Source of the DNA: Zhengitettix transpicula
Taxonomy: Eukaryota; Arthropoda; Insecta; Orthoptera; Tetrigidae
Direction: 5' to 3'
Assembly (NCBI GenBank): GCA_037074705.1
Contig: CM073591.1
Coordinates: forward strand, 91,361,532-91,425,531
Length of the DNA: 64,000 bases
Positions 35,637 through 46,515 of the stretch are shown in pieces. The notes under the pieces were generated by a model. The model saw only the letters and a program-made list of their open reading frames with translations. It was not told where the DNA came from and ran no database searches. The first letter of the stretch is position 1, and the number at the start of each line of letters is the position of its first letter. The translations under genes were made by a program, and so were the position numbers.

Positions 35637-35673
<37 letters not shown>
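35637..35673. repeat. (TA)n microsatellite
   Basis: Pure TA run of about 36 bp immediately left of TAn copy D. Confidence 0.9.
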
Positions 35674-35676
<3 letters not shown>

Positions 35677-36593
35677 AATACTAATTAGAGGCCAGTAATG
35701 ATTTTAATTATTGGATTGTTAGCGGTACCAATTCTTCAAACACAACAATGTATCGGCGGGCTTTGTTCGGCCACGAAGGTTTTTCAGAAACAGTCTGACT
35801 GATATTGTAGTAGGGAGCGGAATGCAATATTGGAGAGAGCCAACAGAGTGGCCTAAGTACAAAATTCAACCGAGGAAATTTACAAGTTTTTAAATCCAAG
35901 TATAAAGCTTGGACAGCGAGATACTTTGTAAAAACTGCAAAGAATAATCAAATATTTAGCGCCACATTAAGATTCCTACGCGTACTGAGATAAACATTTT
36001 CCACATAAAGACAATGTGTAACAATATGTCTGGCTGATGATCCGGAGGTGCAGCAGATCCAGTTCCCGGAGGAAAATTAAATAACTACGACCGTGTGTGT
36101 AGAGTCAGTGTTTCATGTCCTTTTTAGTGTAAATTGTGTGCCCGAGCCGAGGAAACTAAGTCTGGTACCAGCCGAACATTTTGTAAATAGAAACCAAGTT
36201 AATTAAGTTTGTAAACGATAATTAAAGGTATTCGTCAGATTTCGTTCGTCTCATTTTGGTTTTGATTATTAGTTTCTTAATTTATAAATTCTATGATTGT
36301 TCTTTACTTATCAAGCCCAGGTAAACGAACCTGAGAGAAGAGTTATCAAATTTCTAAACTTTGAAACTTTAAATGTATTTAACCTCAGAGAAAATGTTAT
36401 AGATTTCTATAAAATAAAATAAATGGTATCGTAAAGTTTAAAGTAGTAATTATTTCATGATCCTTCCTGTTAAATAAAATAAACTGTTCCAGAACGAATT
36501 ATCAATTTGTTAAAACCACTAATTAATTGTAACATTAATTAAATAATCTTTTGTTAAATAATTTAGTTAATTAGATCGCCACTAATTATTACA
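35674..36593 (+). mobile_element. TAn element copy D (LTR-like)
   Basis: 920 bp, TGTAATACTAATTAGAGGCC to CCACTAATTATTACA, with (TA)n on both sides. The two ends are also imperfect inverted repeats of each other beyond the first bases (TGTAAT..TAATTAG..GGC). Shared blocks: GGTACCAGCCGAACATT, GTCAGATTTCGTTCG (about 36236) and GAACCTGAGAGAAGAG (about 36329). AATAAA-type signals lie near 36415 and 36476. The first 400 bp differ from copies B and C, as expected for a fast-changing U3. No protein is encoded. Confidence 0.65.
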
Positions 36594-36618
36594 AATATAT
36601 ATATATATATATATATAT
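36594..36618. repeat. (TA)n tract shared by two TAn elements
   Basis: A 25-bp A/TA run that separates the right end of TAn copy D from the 3' end of minus-strand copy F. Both elements appear to have used the same microsatellite. Confidence 0.85.
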
Positions 36619-37429
36619 TGTAGTAATTTATCATTTTACAATTACAAAATCGGGCTTCCAATAAAAATGCAAAATCATTAAAATCTTACGAAGAGAGAAA
36701 TTCTTAATTTTAACAATCAGTGAAATATAAAATCTGACGGTAAATATCATTTACATTTAGGTTTACAGATAATAATTTTTTATTTACCTCATCGTTTTGC
36801 TGTGCGACAATTTGCTCGTACACACTCGATTATTGTTTAACACTTTCACATACAGGCCATGTTTCACTGAATTTACTTGTGGTTACTATTTCCACATACA
36901 ACACTTCCTGCTCCCTGTATTTGACCCCACCAATTGTTTTGCTGTTCTCTCGTTTCGTGTTCAACATTTACTGCACAGTAGCTTGATATACCTGAGCATG
37001 TAATTAATTTACTGGTGTCTCTCGCAACATCAGACAACCATTGCGAACTGTAGACTTGAAACTGACGACGGCTAACACACTCCAGGTCTGACAAAATACA
37101 TTCAGCTCTGTATCCTGGTGACTCCCAAGAAAAACACGCTCTTAAAACTTTGTCATTAGAGCTCCCAAACTATACTCAAGCTTTTCAGATTTTATTCTCC
37201 TCTCTCCACCGGCTCCCAACATACACTGTTACTGAATTTCTGAGTTTTTCTAACTACCTGCTGCTTTGCCTCCCCAAAACACAAAAGTTCCGCGCGTTCA
37301 GCCATGTTTCACGACAATACACACAGCAAGCAACCATTATAGCCCCATATTATTGTACACATTTCTTATGTTTACGCAATGCAAGTCCTAAAATATTGTT
37401 AATTAATTACATTATGCTTTTAATTACCA
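36619..37429 (-). mobile_element. TAn element copy F, opposite orientation to D
   Basis: On the plus strand it starts TGTAGTAATTTATC and ends ATTACCA before AATATATATA. Read on the minus strand it shows the family layout: a promoter-side part of about 600 bp, then TACCGTCAGATTTTAT near 36740 (matching GTCAGATTTCGT of the other copies), then an AT-rich tail ending ATAAATTACTACA. The conserved GACCCTGAGA block is weak or missing. It is diverged, so the boundary at 37429 is approximate. Confidence 0.5.
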
Positions 37430-38160
37430 GAATATATATATATATAAATGCCATTATCAATACATATTAAAATACTTTTATTCATTGTCCCTTTGTATAA
37501 GAAAACGGCAATATTACAGGGACAGGCTCAGGTACACTTCGGTTAACTTTCACCTCATCAAGTGTTTTCGATATTTAAATGCTAGAATTTTTCTTTTAAA
37601 AAAAGTCTTCAGCCAACTATTTTGCACCTAAAGTTTCTTTCGCATTTTTTAATAAATATAACTCAACATTCATTTTCGTTTCTTTAATAAAATTGTGTGA
37701 AGCGCTATAGACTTTAAATATACATGCCTAAAAGAAAAAATGCAGCTTCTGGTTTCACAAGATCTAAGTATATTGACAGCGAAAAGCAATCTTGCTTAAC
37801 TTTGCTGTTGATTTTTATTTTTATTTCGTGTGTGTGTGTGTGTGCGAGCCATATTTATTTATGCTAATGATTTCCTCGGCCTTGGTACCGCTACCTTGAA
37901 GACACACGATCTGGGCCCATTGTTCTTGAGAACCGCATTTCTTCGCTTTTATAACACAATTTCTCACCCAGTAACTAAAACGTTTACAGCTTATGTGAAG
38001 AACACGGTACATCTCTAAGCTCCTGACACGGACAATTCTAACCAATATTTACAGGTAAACGGAAATTTTGTCGATCTTCTCAGCTTACCGACTAGATAAG
38101 TCGCTTTTCTTGGAAATGATCTTGTCTTACACCTTTATATTTCTTCCTCTTTTTTTTAAA
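37430..38160. other. Microsatellites and AT-rich sequence
   Basis: A short (TA)n run at 37431-37446 and a (GT)n run at 37829-37846. No gene or repeat partner is evident. Confidence 0.5.
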
Positions 38161-38375
38161 GTATTAATACGATAGAGGGTTCTTGCATTTTAAACTGTCA
38201 TTCGGATCGTAATTTCGTTTTTTCCCCAACAGAGGACTTGATTGTGTTTTGTCGCAGTTAACTCCACACTTAAGCCGCATAATCATAATTTATTTTAACA
38301 GCCGATTTAGCAAGGCTTGCTTGTGAAAACGTTCGATTGATTCTATTCAGCAGTTTTTTTTGTTCCCTTTCAAAT

Positions 38376-39310
38376 ATGGAAAGTGAAAAGGAATATTTTC
38401 GGAATATTTTATATCGAAAAGGTAAAAATGCTGGTCAAGCAAGAAAAAAAATATCCGATGTGTATGGATAATATATATTGACAGTACGTCAGTGCCAAAA
38501 CTGGTTTTCATAATTTCGATCGAGCAATTTTTGAAACATTGAAGTTGAAGCGGGCGAAGACACCATAAAGGCATTGATTGATACAAACCGACGAATCGTG
38601 AGATCGCTGAGAGGTTGAATTTATCGAATTCGACTCTTTTTGATCATTTGAAACGCCTCAGTTTAATCTCAAAGCTCAACATATGGATTCCTCATGTTCT
38701 TATGGAAAGAAATTTGTGCCGTCGCGTTGACGTCTGTGATTTATTTCTCAAACGTCAAGAAAATGATCCATTATTGAAGCGCATCATCACCGGGGACGAG
38801 TAATGGGTCGTCTAAACAATGTTAAACGCAAGAGATCATGTAGTGAAAATATTGAGCCGATATTTTTTAAAAAATGTGATGCTATCTGTTTGGTGGGATT
38901 TCAAAGGAATCGTATTGTCTTAACTTCTGCCGGACAACAGAACGATCAATTCTGACGTGTACTGTCACGAGCAGGACAAATTGAATGATTCGCTTAACAG
39001 AAAGGCTAGAATTTATCAACAGAAAAGGTGTAGTGTTCTACGAAGATAACGCGATACCTCATACAAGTTTGGTAACTCGCCAAAAGCTTTTACAGCATGG
39101 AAGGGAAGTACTGCCACACCCATCATATTCTCCAGATCTGTCACCTTCTGATTATTATTTGTTCCAGACCCTACAAAAATTTTCAGGCGATAAAACTTTT
39201 ACTTCAAGTGAGGAGGTCAAAAATCACCTAGATCAGTTTTTTACCATCAAAGAACAAAAATTTTATGAGCGTGGAATCATGTTACTGCCAGAAAGATTGC
39301 AAAAGGTATT
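38376..39310 (+). pseudogene. mariner transposase pseudogene
   Basis: Starts MESEKEYFRNILYRKGKNAG at 38376 and continues with frameshifts: QCQNWFS-like traces, NRRIVRSLRG-type helix-turn-helix region, LNLSNSTLFDHLKRLSLISK, IPHVLMERNLCRRVDVCDLF and RIITGDE (first catalytic Asp, 38795). The next codon is TAA. It resumes with SVWWDFKGIV, RKGVVFYEDNAIPHTSLVT (second Asp, 39045) and SPDLSPSDYYLF (third Asp, 39150). Second and third Asp are exactly 34 residues apart, the D,D34D spacing of mariner. It ends near ERGIMLLPERLQKV. Several stops and shifts make it inactive. Inverted repeats were not found. It is a different mariner lineage from the one at 18.5-19.6 kb. Confidence 0.92.
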
Positions 39311-39374
39311 TTTTTCCAGAAAGAGTAGAAGGAAATATTTCATAAAGCTCCGCCATATAGGCCACGAAATTTAC

Positions 39375-39500
39375 TGTAAAGGATCAGGATTAATACAACT
39401 CGACGGGACCCGGAATCGAGTCCGGGTCTCCCGTACAGGGACGATCTAACCTTTGATCCCTCCTACGTGTTTCCCGGTCCGGTCGAGTTCTTTCCATCCT
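39375..39500 (-). repeat. Possible tRNA-derived SINE fragment
   Basis: The minus strand has AGGTTAGATCGTCC and then CCCGG-ACTCGATT-CCGGG, which can fold like a tRNA T arm and includes a B-box-like ACTCGATTCC. The anticodon and acceptor parts cannot be folded convincingly, so it is not a functional tRNA. It joins the 3' side of the mariner relic and lies 350 bp before the Penelope-type element. A chance GC-rich hairpin is the alternative. Confidence 0.35.
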
Positions 39501-39854
39501 GAACCTTTAAAATATTTTTTTTTTACACAGACTGCACGCTATGATTTGTGGACCAACATAGTTCAACACAAGAAGTACCGAAACAGCATTTTACATAATA
39601 ATAACAGCTGCATCGAATATTTTTTACAATAAAACAATTGTTTACACTATTTTTCACCCTGACAGTACGGTGACGTTTATAAATAACTAATATTTGAAAA
39701 AGTGTGGGCGTTAAAGTCAACAATTGTTTAAACATTATCTAGAACGCATCTACCTCAGATTTGTGTTGCAAGAGTAAACGGATTATAAACGTGGTTCTAA
39801 GTTTGTGTGGCACACCTAGTAGTATGAAAAGAATTACGTCTGATAGAAAAAAAT
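39501..39854. other. No supported feature
   Basis: AT-rich linker between the tRNA-like fragment and the Penelope-type element. Nothing was recognised. Confidence 0.5.
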
Positions 39855-40425
39855 GAATAAGAAAGACAGCCAATTCAGACAGAAAAGGTAATATAAATAC
39901 CACACAACGTTTCTGGGATCCTTGTCCCTTTCGTCAGCTGCTACACAGGACAAACAAAACGTTCCCTTAATACACGAATCAAAGAACATATATAGCTAAT
40001 ATCTAACTTCCTATTGATAAACAATCTGTATCATCAATTCTAAACATACATTTGATTGGCAAAATGCTAAGATTTTAGACATTGACACCAGGTACAATTC
40101 CAGACTCATTTCAGAGATGCTTCACATTAAATCAAACATCACAGCTATTAATGTACAAACAGACACTATTAAACTCAATAATTGCTATGATCCCATATTA
40201 TTACGCTAAACCTTCTGCTTTCCCATTGTCGTTGCTCCCTTATTGTTACGCTAACCCTTCGGCTCTCCCACTGTCGTTACGTTTTCGTCGCTTTTGAGTG
40301 TTGTCAACTGACTTGTGTATTTGTGTTTCTCTAGGCTCTTCTTAACACTTGACGAAAGGCACAAGGATCCCAGAAACGTTGTGTGGTATTTAAATTGCCT
40401 TTTTTGTCTGAATTGCCTTTCTTTC
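39855..40425 (+). mobile_element. Penelope-like element relic with inverted ends and GIY-YIG trace
   Basis: The ends are inverted repeats of about 70-80 bp sharing AATACCACACAACGTTTCTG and GGATCC with the fold-back at 28386-28621. Between them is a broken coding remnant: TGQTKRSLNTRIKEHI (39955-40000), then DWQNAKILDIDTRYNSRLIS, EMLHIKSNITAINVQT and LNNCYDPI. This matches the C-terminal GIY-YIG endonuclease of Penelope-like elements (G-Q-T-x-R-S-L..R..E-H and the later INW..KIL.R...R..E-type helix). The reverse transcriptase is missing. Each end carries a hammerhead-like core: CTGACGA...GAAAC on the minus strand at 39909-39937, TTGACGA...GAAAC on the plus strand at 40349-40377. Confidence 0.75.
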
Positions 40426-42552
40426 TACCTGATAGTAATTCAAACTACGAATATTGGTACTGCTGTTCTTACTTGGACGTCAATTTCCCCGGATGGTAAA
40501 ATTAGAGAATGTACGGACTTTTGATAAAATTATTAGTGACTCCGTCGTTTATAATGCAGAATATTATGAGCGAATGAAACAATGAATAAAAAATCAACGT
40601 TTCTAATGCAGAATAAATTTTTATTGGTCTTCATGGTTATGGATCAGAGGTGTATGGATGGTCTGAGAATACGAGATCTATAGTCGGCTAACGAGGCTTT
40701 CACATCCTGCAGATATGCCGTTTGACCTAAAGCCGAAAATATTTATTTCCCTGTCTTCCACAATGTCCAAATTTCCTCGATTACCGACACGGTAACACCT
40801 TTACCAAATGTCACAACAACATCGACAAAAATAACATTTCAAAATCCGAATATACTGTCTTAATTTACAGAATCTACCGTCAAGAAACCAACTTCCTGTC
40901 GTGACCAGTATTTATCAGTAATACGAGCCAGTCTCCGGCCATTTTTAATCTAGTTCTGATAACGAAAACAAAAATGTTTGGCAGCTGAAAAACGCTTCCT
41001 GTACCAAGTTAGTGAATTACAGGCAATATAATTACAGGTAATATAATCACAGGCAATAGATTTGTGAAAACAATTTTAACTTGATGTAAAGATACATTAA
41101 TTCCTTTATGTTGTCAGTTGAAGGAAATAATTTTATAGTACTTGTGTGACAGTCCTTAGTACTGGACATCATGAAAACAATTAATAGGAATATCTTATGA
41201 ATCTCTGCTGTAAAAAAGCAGTAATTAAAATAAAAGTGATTTGGCAATTTTAATACCTGCTGTAATCTGTTTATTTATAATTTGATGTTACTCCGTTGTA
41301 ACTGAAAATAAATCCACTTACTTTTTACGTGTTAAATCCCTTTATTTTAGCAGTTAAAAGTATATTCTGTTTACCATACGTGATGTATATTTTAATTACA
41401 TTTTTTACGATTATTAATTTAATTTAAACGTTTAAAATTCACAAAAAATGAATTGACTCACCAAATTTTAATTAAATATTTGGAGTTTACTTATGAACTC
41501 TTAATCGTTTATCGGAGATAAAGTAATTCTTGAGAAAATAAAACATTTATGTAGTGCATCCAATGCATTCTTGCCTAAATCATTTACAAGTTATGAATGT
41601 TATTGCATAGTATTCAATCTTAAAATATTTCATGCTTAACATGTGCTTGTTTAATCCACCAGTAAGGCAAGACTGTTCCGAAAGATTAAAAATGGAGGAC
41701 GGTCCGGCCTTATATTAGAGGGGCTTTATTTATCAGCAGGTAAATAAAACATTAACGTAACAGATGTTATTAATGGTGCATAGTGCGTGGTACATGACAT
41801 ACTCCTTTGATAAAAAAAATCGTGGATTTTATAGCAAATGCGTCCTTCATGAGAAAGCTCTTGTAACAACTTTGAGCGATCAGCCACGCTGGATTATTAT
41901 TTTAAATGAAACTTCTTCACGCACGTTGGAAACATGGATAGTGAAACGGCACGTGCGTAATAAATTTGTAGGGACGGCGTTAGGCAAACGGAAAGACGGA
42001 GGGACATGTATGCAGATACTGTAGAAGCTGAAGCAGTTGAATAGTAAACCAGCGAGTGTGTTGCATAACAACGGCGAAACCCGTTTTTGAATTTTTCCGT
42101 GAAGAATGAAATCATGGTAGGGAGTGATATAGACTGAATATGAGTTTAGTGATATTCCAAAAAAAAAAAATCACAAGCTGAATCATGTGGAAAGGAACAA
42201 CATTTTCTCATTAATGAGACCCAGACTACTGATAATGAATCACAAAGGATAGTGTATGTCTGCTTAGCATTAGCATTGCTGCCATTGTATTTATACCTCT
42301 ATTAATATTCTCCATTCCCTCGTGACTGTTCTGTTATTCACACTACGACACATTTTGTTTTCTGTCTTGCTTTTCATGCTCCTTCGTCACTCTCACACAC
42401 ACGCTTTCATATTTTCCCATTATATTACTATCCACAGTTTTTTAAAAAAGTTATCTGTAATGACTAATAGAAACCATTATTATTAGCGACATTCATATTA
42501 CCTAATATTCAAATGTAATAAAAATATAATACTAAATTTTATACGTTCGCAG
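40426..42552. other. 2.1 kb without a supported feature
   Basis: AT-rich. A near-repeat (CAGGCAATATAATTACAGG, then AATATAATCACAGGCAATAG) is seen at 41021-41058. The frames at 41764-42115 show no motif. Confidence 0.45.
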
Positions 42553-42668
42553 ACGCAAATGTTCGGCGACATTGGGTTGAGAATGACGATAACGAAACGG
42601 AGATTGATGATGAAAGTCGCGCTTCAGAAAATATACAAGAAACAAGACAAATTAATGCAGTGACCTAA
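42553..42668 (+). CDS. Weak candidate terminal exon
   Basis: An acceptor-like TTTTATACGTTCGCAG precedes a frame with ANVRRHWVENDDNETEIDD, then ESRASENIQETRQINAVT and TAA (42666-42668), directly followed by AATAAA at 42668-42673. The acidic C-terminal tail is plausible for a host gene or a DNA transposon nuclease. The exon is short, no upstream exon was found, and no family is recognised. Confidence 0.25.
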
Positions 42669-42673
42669 ATAAA

Positions 42674-43574
42674 ATTGTATTATAATATTTATATATTGAA
42701 CATTAATGCCTAAAATAATAATTTATTGAAGTATTTTTACTTCTGGTGTGTGGTACACCGAGCACGTTCATTATCTATTTATTTATTTTTTTAAAAAAGA
42801 AACACTGTAACGGCAAAGTCTCTGGTAGCAGCAAGGTTACCAGTGAGTAGTATTCTACATCTAAGGTGAGGAGTTAATTTCACGGTGACGTCACCCACTA
42901 TGCACGTTCGTAGAATAATGACCCACTAGTATGTATGACGGCAAATGATACCGGATCGTGATGGAGTACGCGAGCTTGATAGAGATAAAGCGATTCACGT
43001 GTAAACAGGCTCGCACGTGAGCCTCAGGAAAGGCTTTTTTTCTTTTTTGCGCAGCAGAATGCGAATAGTTGCCCAGTTAACCTTGCTTCGCGTAGACGGA
43101 ACAATGGCTCCACTATCCTACTCCCATAGTGTCTGAGTTGCAGGTCATTCTCGCACCTGTAGTTATTCGTTATGGCATCGCTAATTCGGGTAACTGCCCT
43201 CGTAGCTCAAAGAAGATCCACGGGCTATTTGGAAGTTCTACTCCTGTGTTCCACATGCAGTACATTTAAATCTTAATATTTCATCTACTATAAACTTATT
43301 GAAATGTCGCGAGCAAATTATCAGAATCGAACAAGTCTCTCCTTCAAATAAAAATTAATCAACTTTGCTTCGAATGTAAATCACATCAACAGCTACACTG
43401 CATGTCAAAAATTGGCATGGGAATGAACCTTTATTCATTTACTTGCATTGCTTGCAAATTCGGATTGTTTTTACTGTTTCCTTTTAATCCTACCAAATAC
43501 TACTATAGTTTATTTTTGTTAAAACAAATATAGCAATTTTAACGTCTTTGTAAATAAACTTGATAATAAAACAG
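42674..43574. other. No supported feature
   Basis: Mixed composition. GC-richer at 42830-43230, without frames or motifs I can support. Confidence 0.45.
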
Positions 43575-43820
43575 CCAATAACAGACATTTAAAACGATAT
43601 TTTATTTCATTAATTAATTAATTTACATGTTTCGGTTCTCTTCTGTTACTCTGTTATATTTGCCTGAAGAGGACCGAAACATGTCGTAATTTAATAGATT
43701 AATAAAATAACATATTTTTTAAAATGTCTTATTGTTTGTTCTATCTTCTTATAATGAATTAACGTGTCGTAATTTAATTAATTAATAAAGTAAAATATTT
43801 TTCTGCATGTCTGTAATGAC
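43575..43820. repeat. Fold-back with hammerhead-like core, plus a third partial copy
   Basis: The left arm (43575-43645) ends ATTTACATGTTTCGGTTCTC. The right arm (43664-43745) is its reverse complement, starting CTGAAGAGGACCGAAACATG and continuing TCGTAATTTAATAGATTAAT. CTGAAGA and GAAAC match the two hammerhead boxes, but the interval GGACC is too short for a normal stem II. A further partial direct copy (CGTGTCGTAATTTAATTAAT) follows at about 43763-43820. It resembles Penelope-type termini; no coding part is seen. Confidence 0.55.
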
Positions 43821-43904
43821 TAATAGAAACAATTATATACATTATGATGGTTTGTTCTATCTTCAGATAATTAAATAACATTATAGCTAATGAAACTGAC
43901 AATT

Positions 43905-44153
43905 AAGATTTTTTTCTGGTAACAGTCTACATGAGGGTAATCCACATGGTGGCAACTCCCCTTTAATAGCATAGGAAGGGATTTGAAAGGGGGGATGTGG
44001 AAGGGTAGAGGAAGGTAGCCAAGGGTTAAATAGAGCACCCGGGATATATTTTAAGGATCTTACCCGGCATTCGCCTAAAAGTAATGCAGGACAAACCGTA
44101 GAAAAACCTGCATCAGGTAGGTCGGGATGTGGTACTTGTACCATGCCCTTCAT
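43905..44153 (-). repeat. S-repeat copy 11 (5'-truncated)
   Basis: Minus orientation: TTTTTTTCTGGTAACAGTCT, ACATGAGGGTAATCC to GTAGGTCGGGATGTGGTACT. Diverged in the tail and truncated near 44153. Confidence 0.88.
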
Positions 44154-44696
44154 GAAATATTAAGTTATAAAATACATGTTACTTGTGTCAACTACAGGTC
44201 ACCGTATTTGAGTGTGAACCGTTTTGGAATTATTTTTAGTCTATTTTGCTTCGTTCTTAAATGTGTGTACTAATATTGCAGCCATTTTTTTATTTTGTAT
44301 CAGTCACCAATTAATTTTTTTACACTAACGAATAATATTATCTGAATTTATTTAAAATATCATTCCTCCATACCCGAAAATAAAAATTTCATTCATAATA
44401 TCATTACGAAGAGTACGGAGTATGTATTAATGGCAACAAAAAAAAAAAAAATTAATTATCACAATACGAAAAATTTTGAGTATAAAATTCTTATTTAAAC
44501 AGTAATAAATCATACATTGGGTACACAACAACCGATATAAAATCCAGGATGTATAATCGTAAACTAAGCCTTAAACCGAGACCGAAAGTGAATACATCCG
44601 TATCTAGGCGATGCAAAGTTTATAACCACAACTAAAATTTTATGAGGGAGCCATTCAACATACTAATCGTATTAAAATTATGCGTAGAATAGCTGA

Positions 44697-44740
<44 letters not shown>

Positions 44741-44878
44741 ATATATATAAGTATTAATATAAATACCATTGTATATGGCAGAAATGAAGGATCTGAAATC
44801 GTATACATTATTGCAAAGATCAATAGAACAATAAAGCATAATAATAACAAGAGAAACAGATAAAGAAGTAGCCAAATT
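44154..44878. other. AT-rich stretch with (TA)n
   Basis: Contains a (TA)n tract at 44700-44735 interrupted by GTATG, and A runs near 44440. Long frames on the minus strand are created by the TA tract and the neighbouring S-repeat, not by a gene. No TAn element end is attached to this tract. Confidence 0.5.
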
Positions 44879-45275
44879 AACAAGCCGAGGCACCTTTGTT
44901 GTGAGAGGTGTATGTTTCGGGGTTGCAGACCTTCGGGCATACGGTAAGAGTTGTCCTCTCTTCCTATTGGAATAGTCGGCCAGCTGCCTCCTAAACTGGT
45001 CAAGGCACGGAGAGGGGAAAGCTGCGACCCCACAGCTAACGGAAGGGCGCGGTACAAGTACCAAATACCAGACCTACCTGACGTAGGTTTTTCTAGAGTT
45101 TTCCCTGCATCACTTTTTGGCGAATTACCGGATAGTATCCTTAAATTATAGCCCGGGGGCCCTAGTTAACCCTTGGATACCTTCCTCTACCTTTCCACAT
45201 TCCCCATTTCAGTCCCTTTCCTATGCTATAAGAGGGGAGTTGCCACTAGTCTATGTGGATTACCCTATACATAGC
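44879..45275 (+). repeat. S-repeat copy 12
   Basis: Plus orientation from AACAAGCCGAGGCACCT through GGGCATACGGTAAGAGTTGT, GGCCAGCTGCCTCCTAAA and GGCCCTAGTTAACCC to ACCCTATACATAGCCTAT. Missing about 25 bp around CTCTCCCGCTATC. The 3' end is degraded and has no A tail. Confidence 0.88.
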
Positions 45276-46410
45276 CTATCTTCATCTTCTTCTTTATTCA
45301 TAGCGCAAAATCATATTTGATGTTGTTTTTGAGTTCTTCAATCCGAGTTTTTAGATATCGATTGTTCCGGTCAATAAATGTCAGATTAACTTAAATATTT
45401 TATTATCTATTAATTAAGTTAAAATTGAATAAAATTTTAGATCTTAAAAATAAATCATTTAGCTTCAACAGACCCCTGAATACAATAGATCTTTTTTAAA
45501 TACCCATCTATCCACAAGGGGTCCTCCTAGACCCGTTGGGAATTCCTCTGCTAGAGTAACAACTTCAGGAAAAAGTTGGGTTAGTCTTTATTCGAAAAAC
45601 ATTATATATGTAAATGCATTAAAGATTAAAAAATATTTTTAACTGTTTAAGCTGTTCAACGTACGATAGAAAATAACACATTTACTCTACCAGAAACAGC
45701 TCGGCACATACACAAACATTATTCATTAGTTCAAAATAATATTTCAAAAAACAACCGCTCCGGATTTTTGGAACGAAGCGTTTTTTGTTCGACCTGCAGA
45801 AAATATTACATAAGTTATTAATATGTATAATTTTGCAGCAGTTTACTTATTTACTAGAATGTAGGGTTCTCACTTTTTTGTTCTGTGTTCTAATTGCTTT
45901 TAATTACACTTTTATCATTCCACATCCTCGAAGCTAAACTTCTCTACAGGATCTACGGAATATGATATTATTATATTCCATTTCCGGGTTCGACTGATGA
46001 TGGCCGTCGTAATTGTGACTTGGATTTCTGCACGTTTCCGGAGTCCAAGTAATTTTTATTTCACAGTTTTAATAATATTAATAACTTAATTTTGTGGCTG
46101 TTAATTACACCTTATTCCTGTGCAAGTGTGAGTTTAATTTATTTAAAAAATTATTATTATGTCTGCAATATTCGGTCTTTATTTCATATGACTTAACCGG
46201 AAACTACTTTGCGGATAGTAATATTACTTCCTCTGCTCCCTGTTAAGTGTTTTTATATTGCATTTAATATTTTCATCGCCTCTTTACAATTTTATAACAC
46301 TCGATTTTCATCATTGACCTTGAAAAATAAAATTGTATGTATATTACATTAATGAAAAAAATGTATGTGTTTGTAATGGAGGCGTATATGAAAATTCTGA
46401 ATGTATATAT
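45276..46410. other. No supported gene
   Basis: AT-rich. It holds one copy of a short repeat (45917-45978), listed separately; otherwise nothing recognised. Confidence 0.45.
45917..45978 (+). repeat. Short dispersed repeat, partner at 53321-53388
   Basis: CATCCTCGAAGCT, then TCTACAG, ATCT, GGAA and TATGA, then ATTATTATA, match 53321-53388 (GCATCCTCGAAGCTTGACG, ATCTACAGCATCTCTGGAAC). Each partner lies near a Helitron-like end, but the link is unproven. Confidence 0.45.
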
Positions 46411-46515
46411 TTGGCCTCGAGGAGTTTGTTGATATGCGTATTAAGAAGGAATTTCGTGTAATCAACAGTTACAATCATCAAAAATAAATTAATAGCATGC
46501 TTCATAACTTATAAG
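46411..46515 (+). repeat. Direct repeat with 47370-47480
   Basis: TTTGGCCTCGAGGAGTTTGT, TGATATGCGTATTAAGAAGG and TAGCATGCTTCATAACTTAT occur here and, with few changes, at 47370-47480 inside the Helitron-like element. The two copies are 950 bp apart and in the same orientation. Confidence 0.8.

Noticed and set aside
44632..45064. Two long minus-strand frames of 121 and 141 codons
   Set aside because: They are built from a (TA)n tract plus S-repeat copy 12; no domain is visible.
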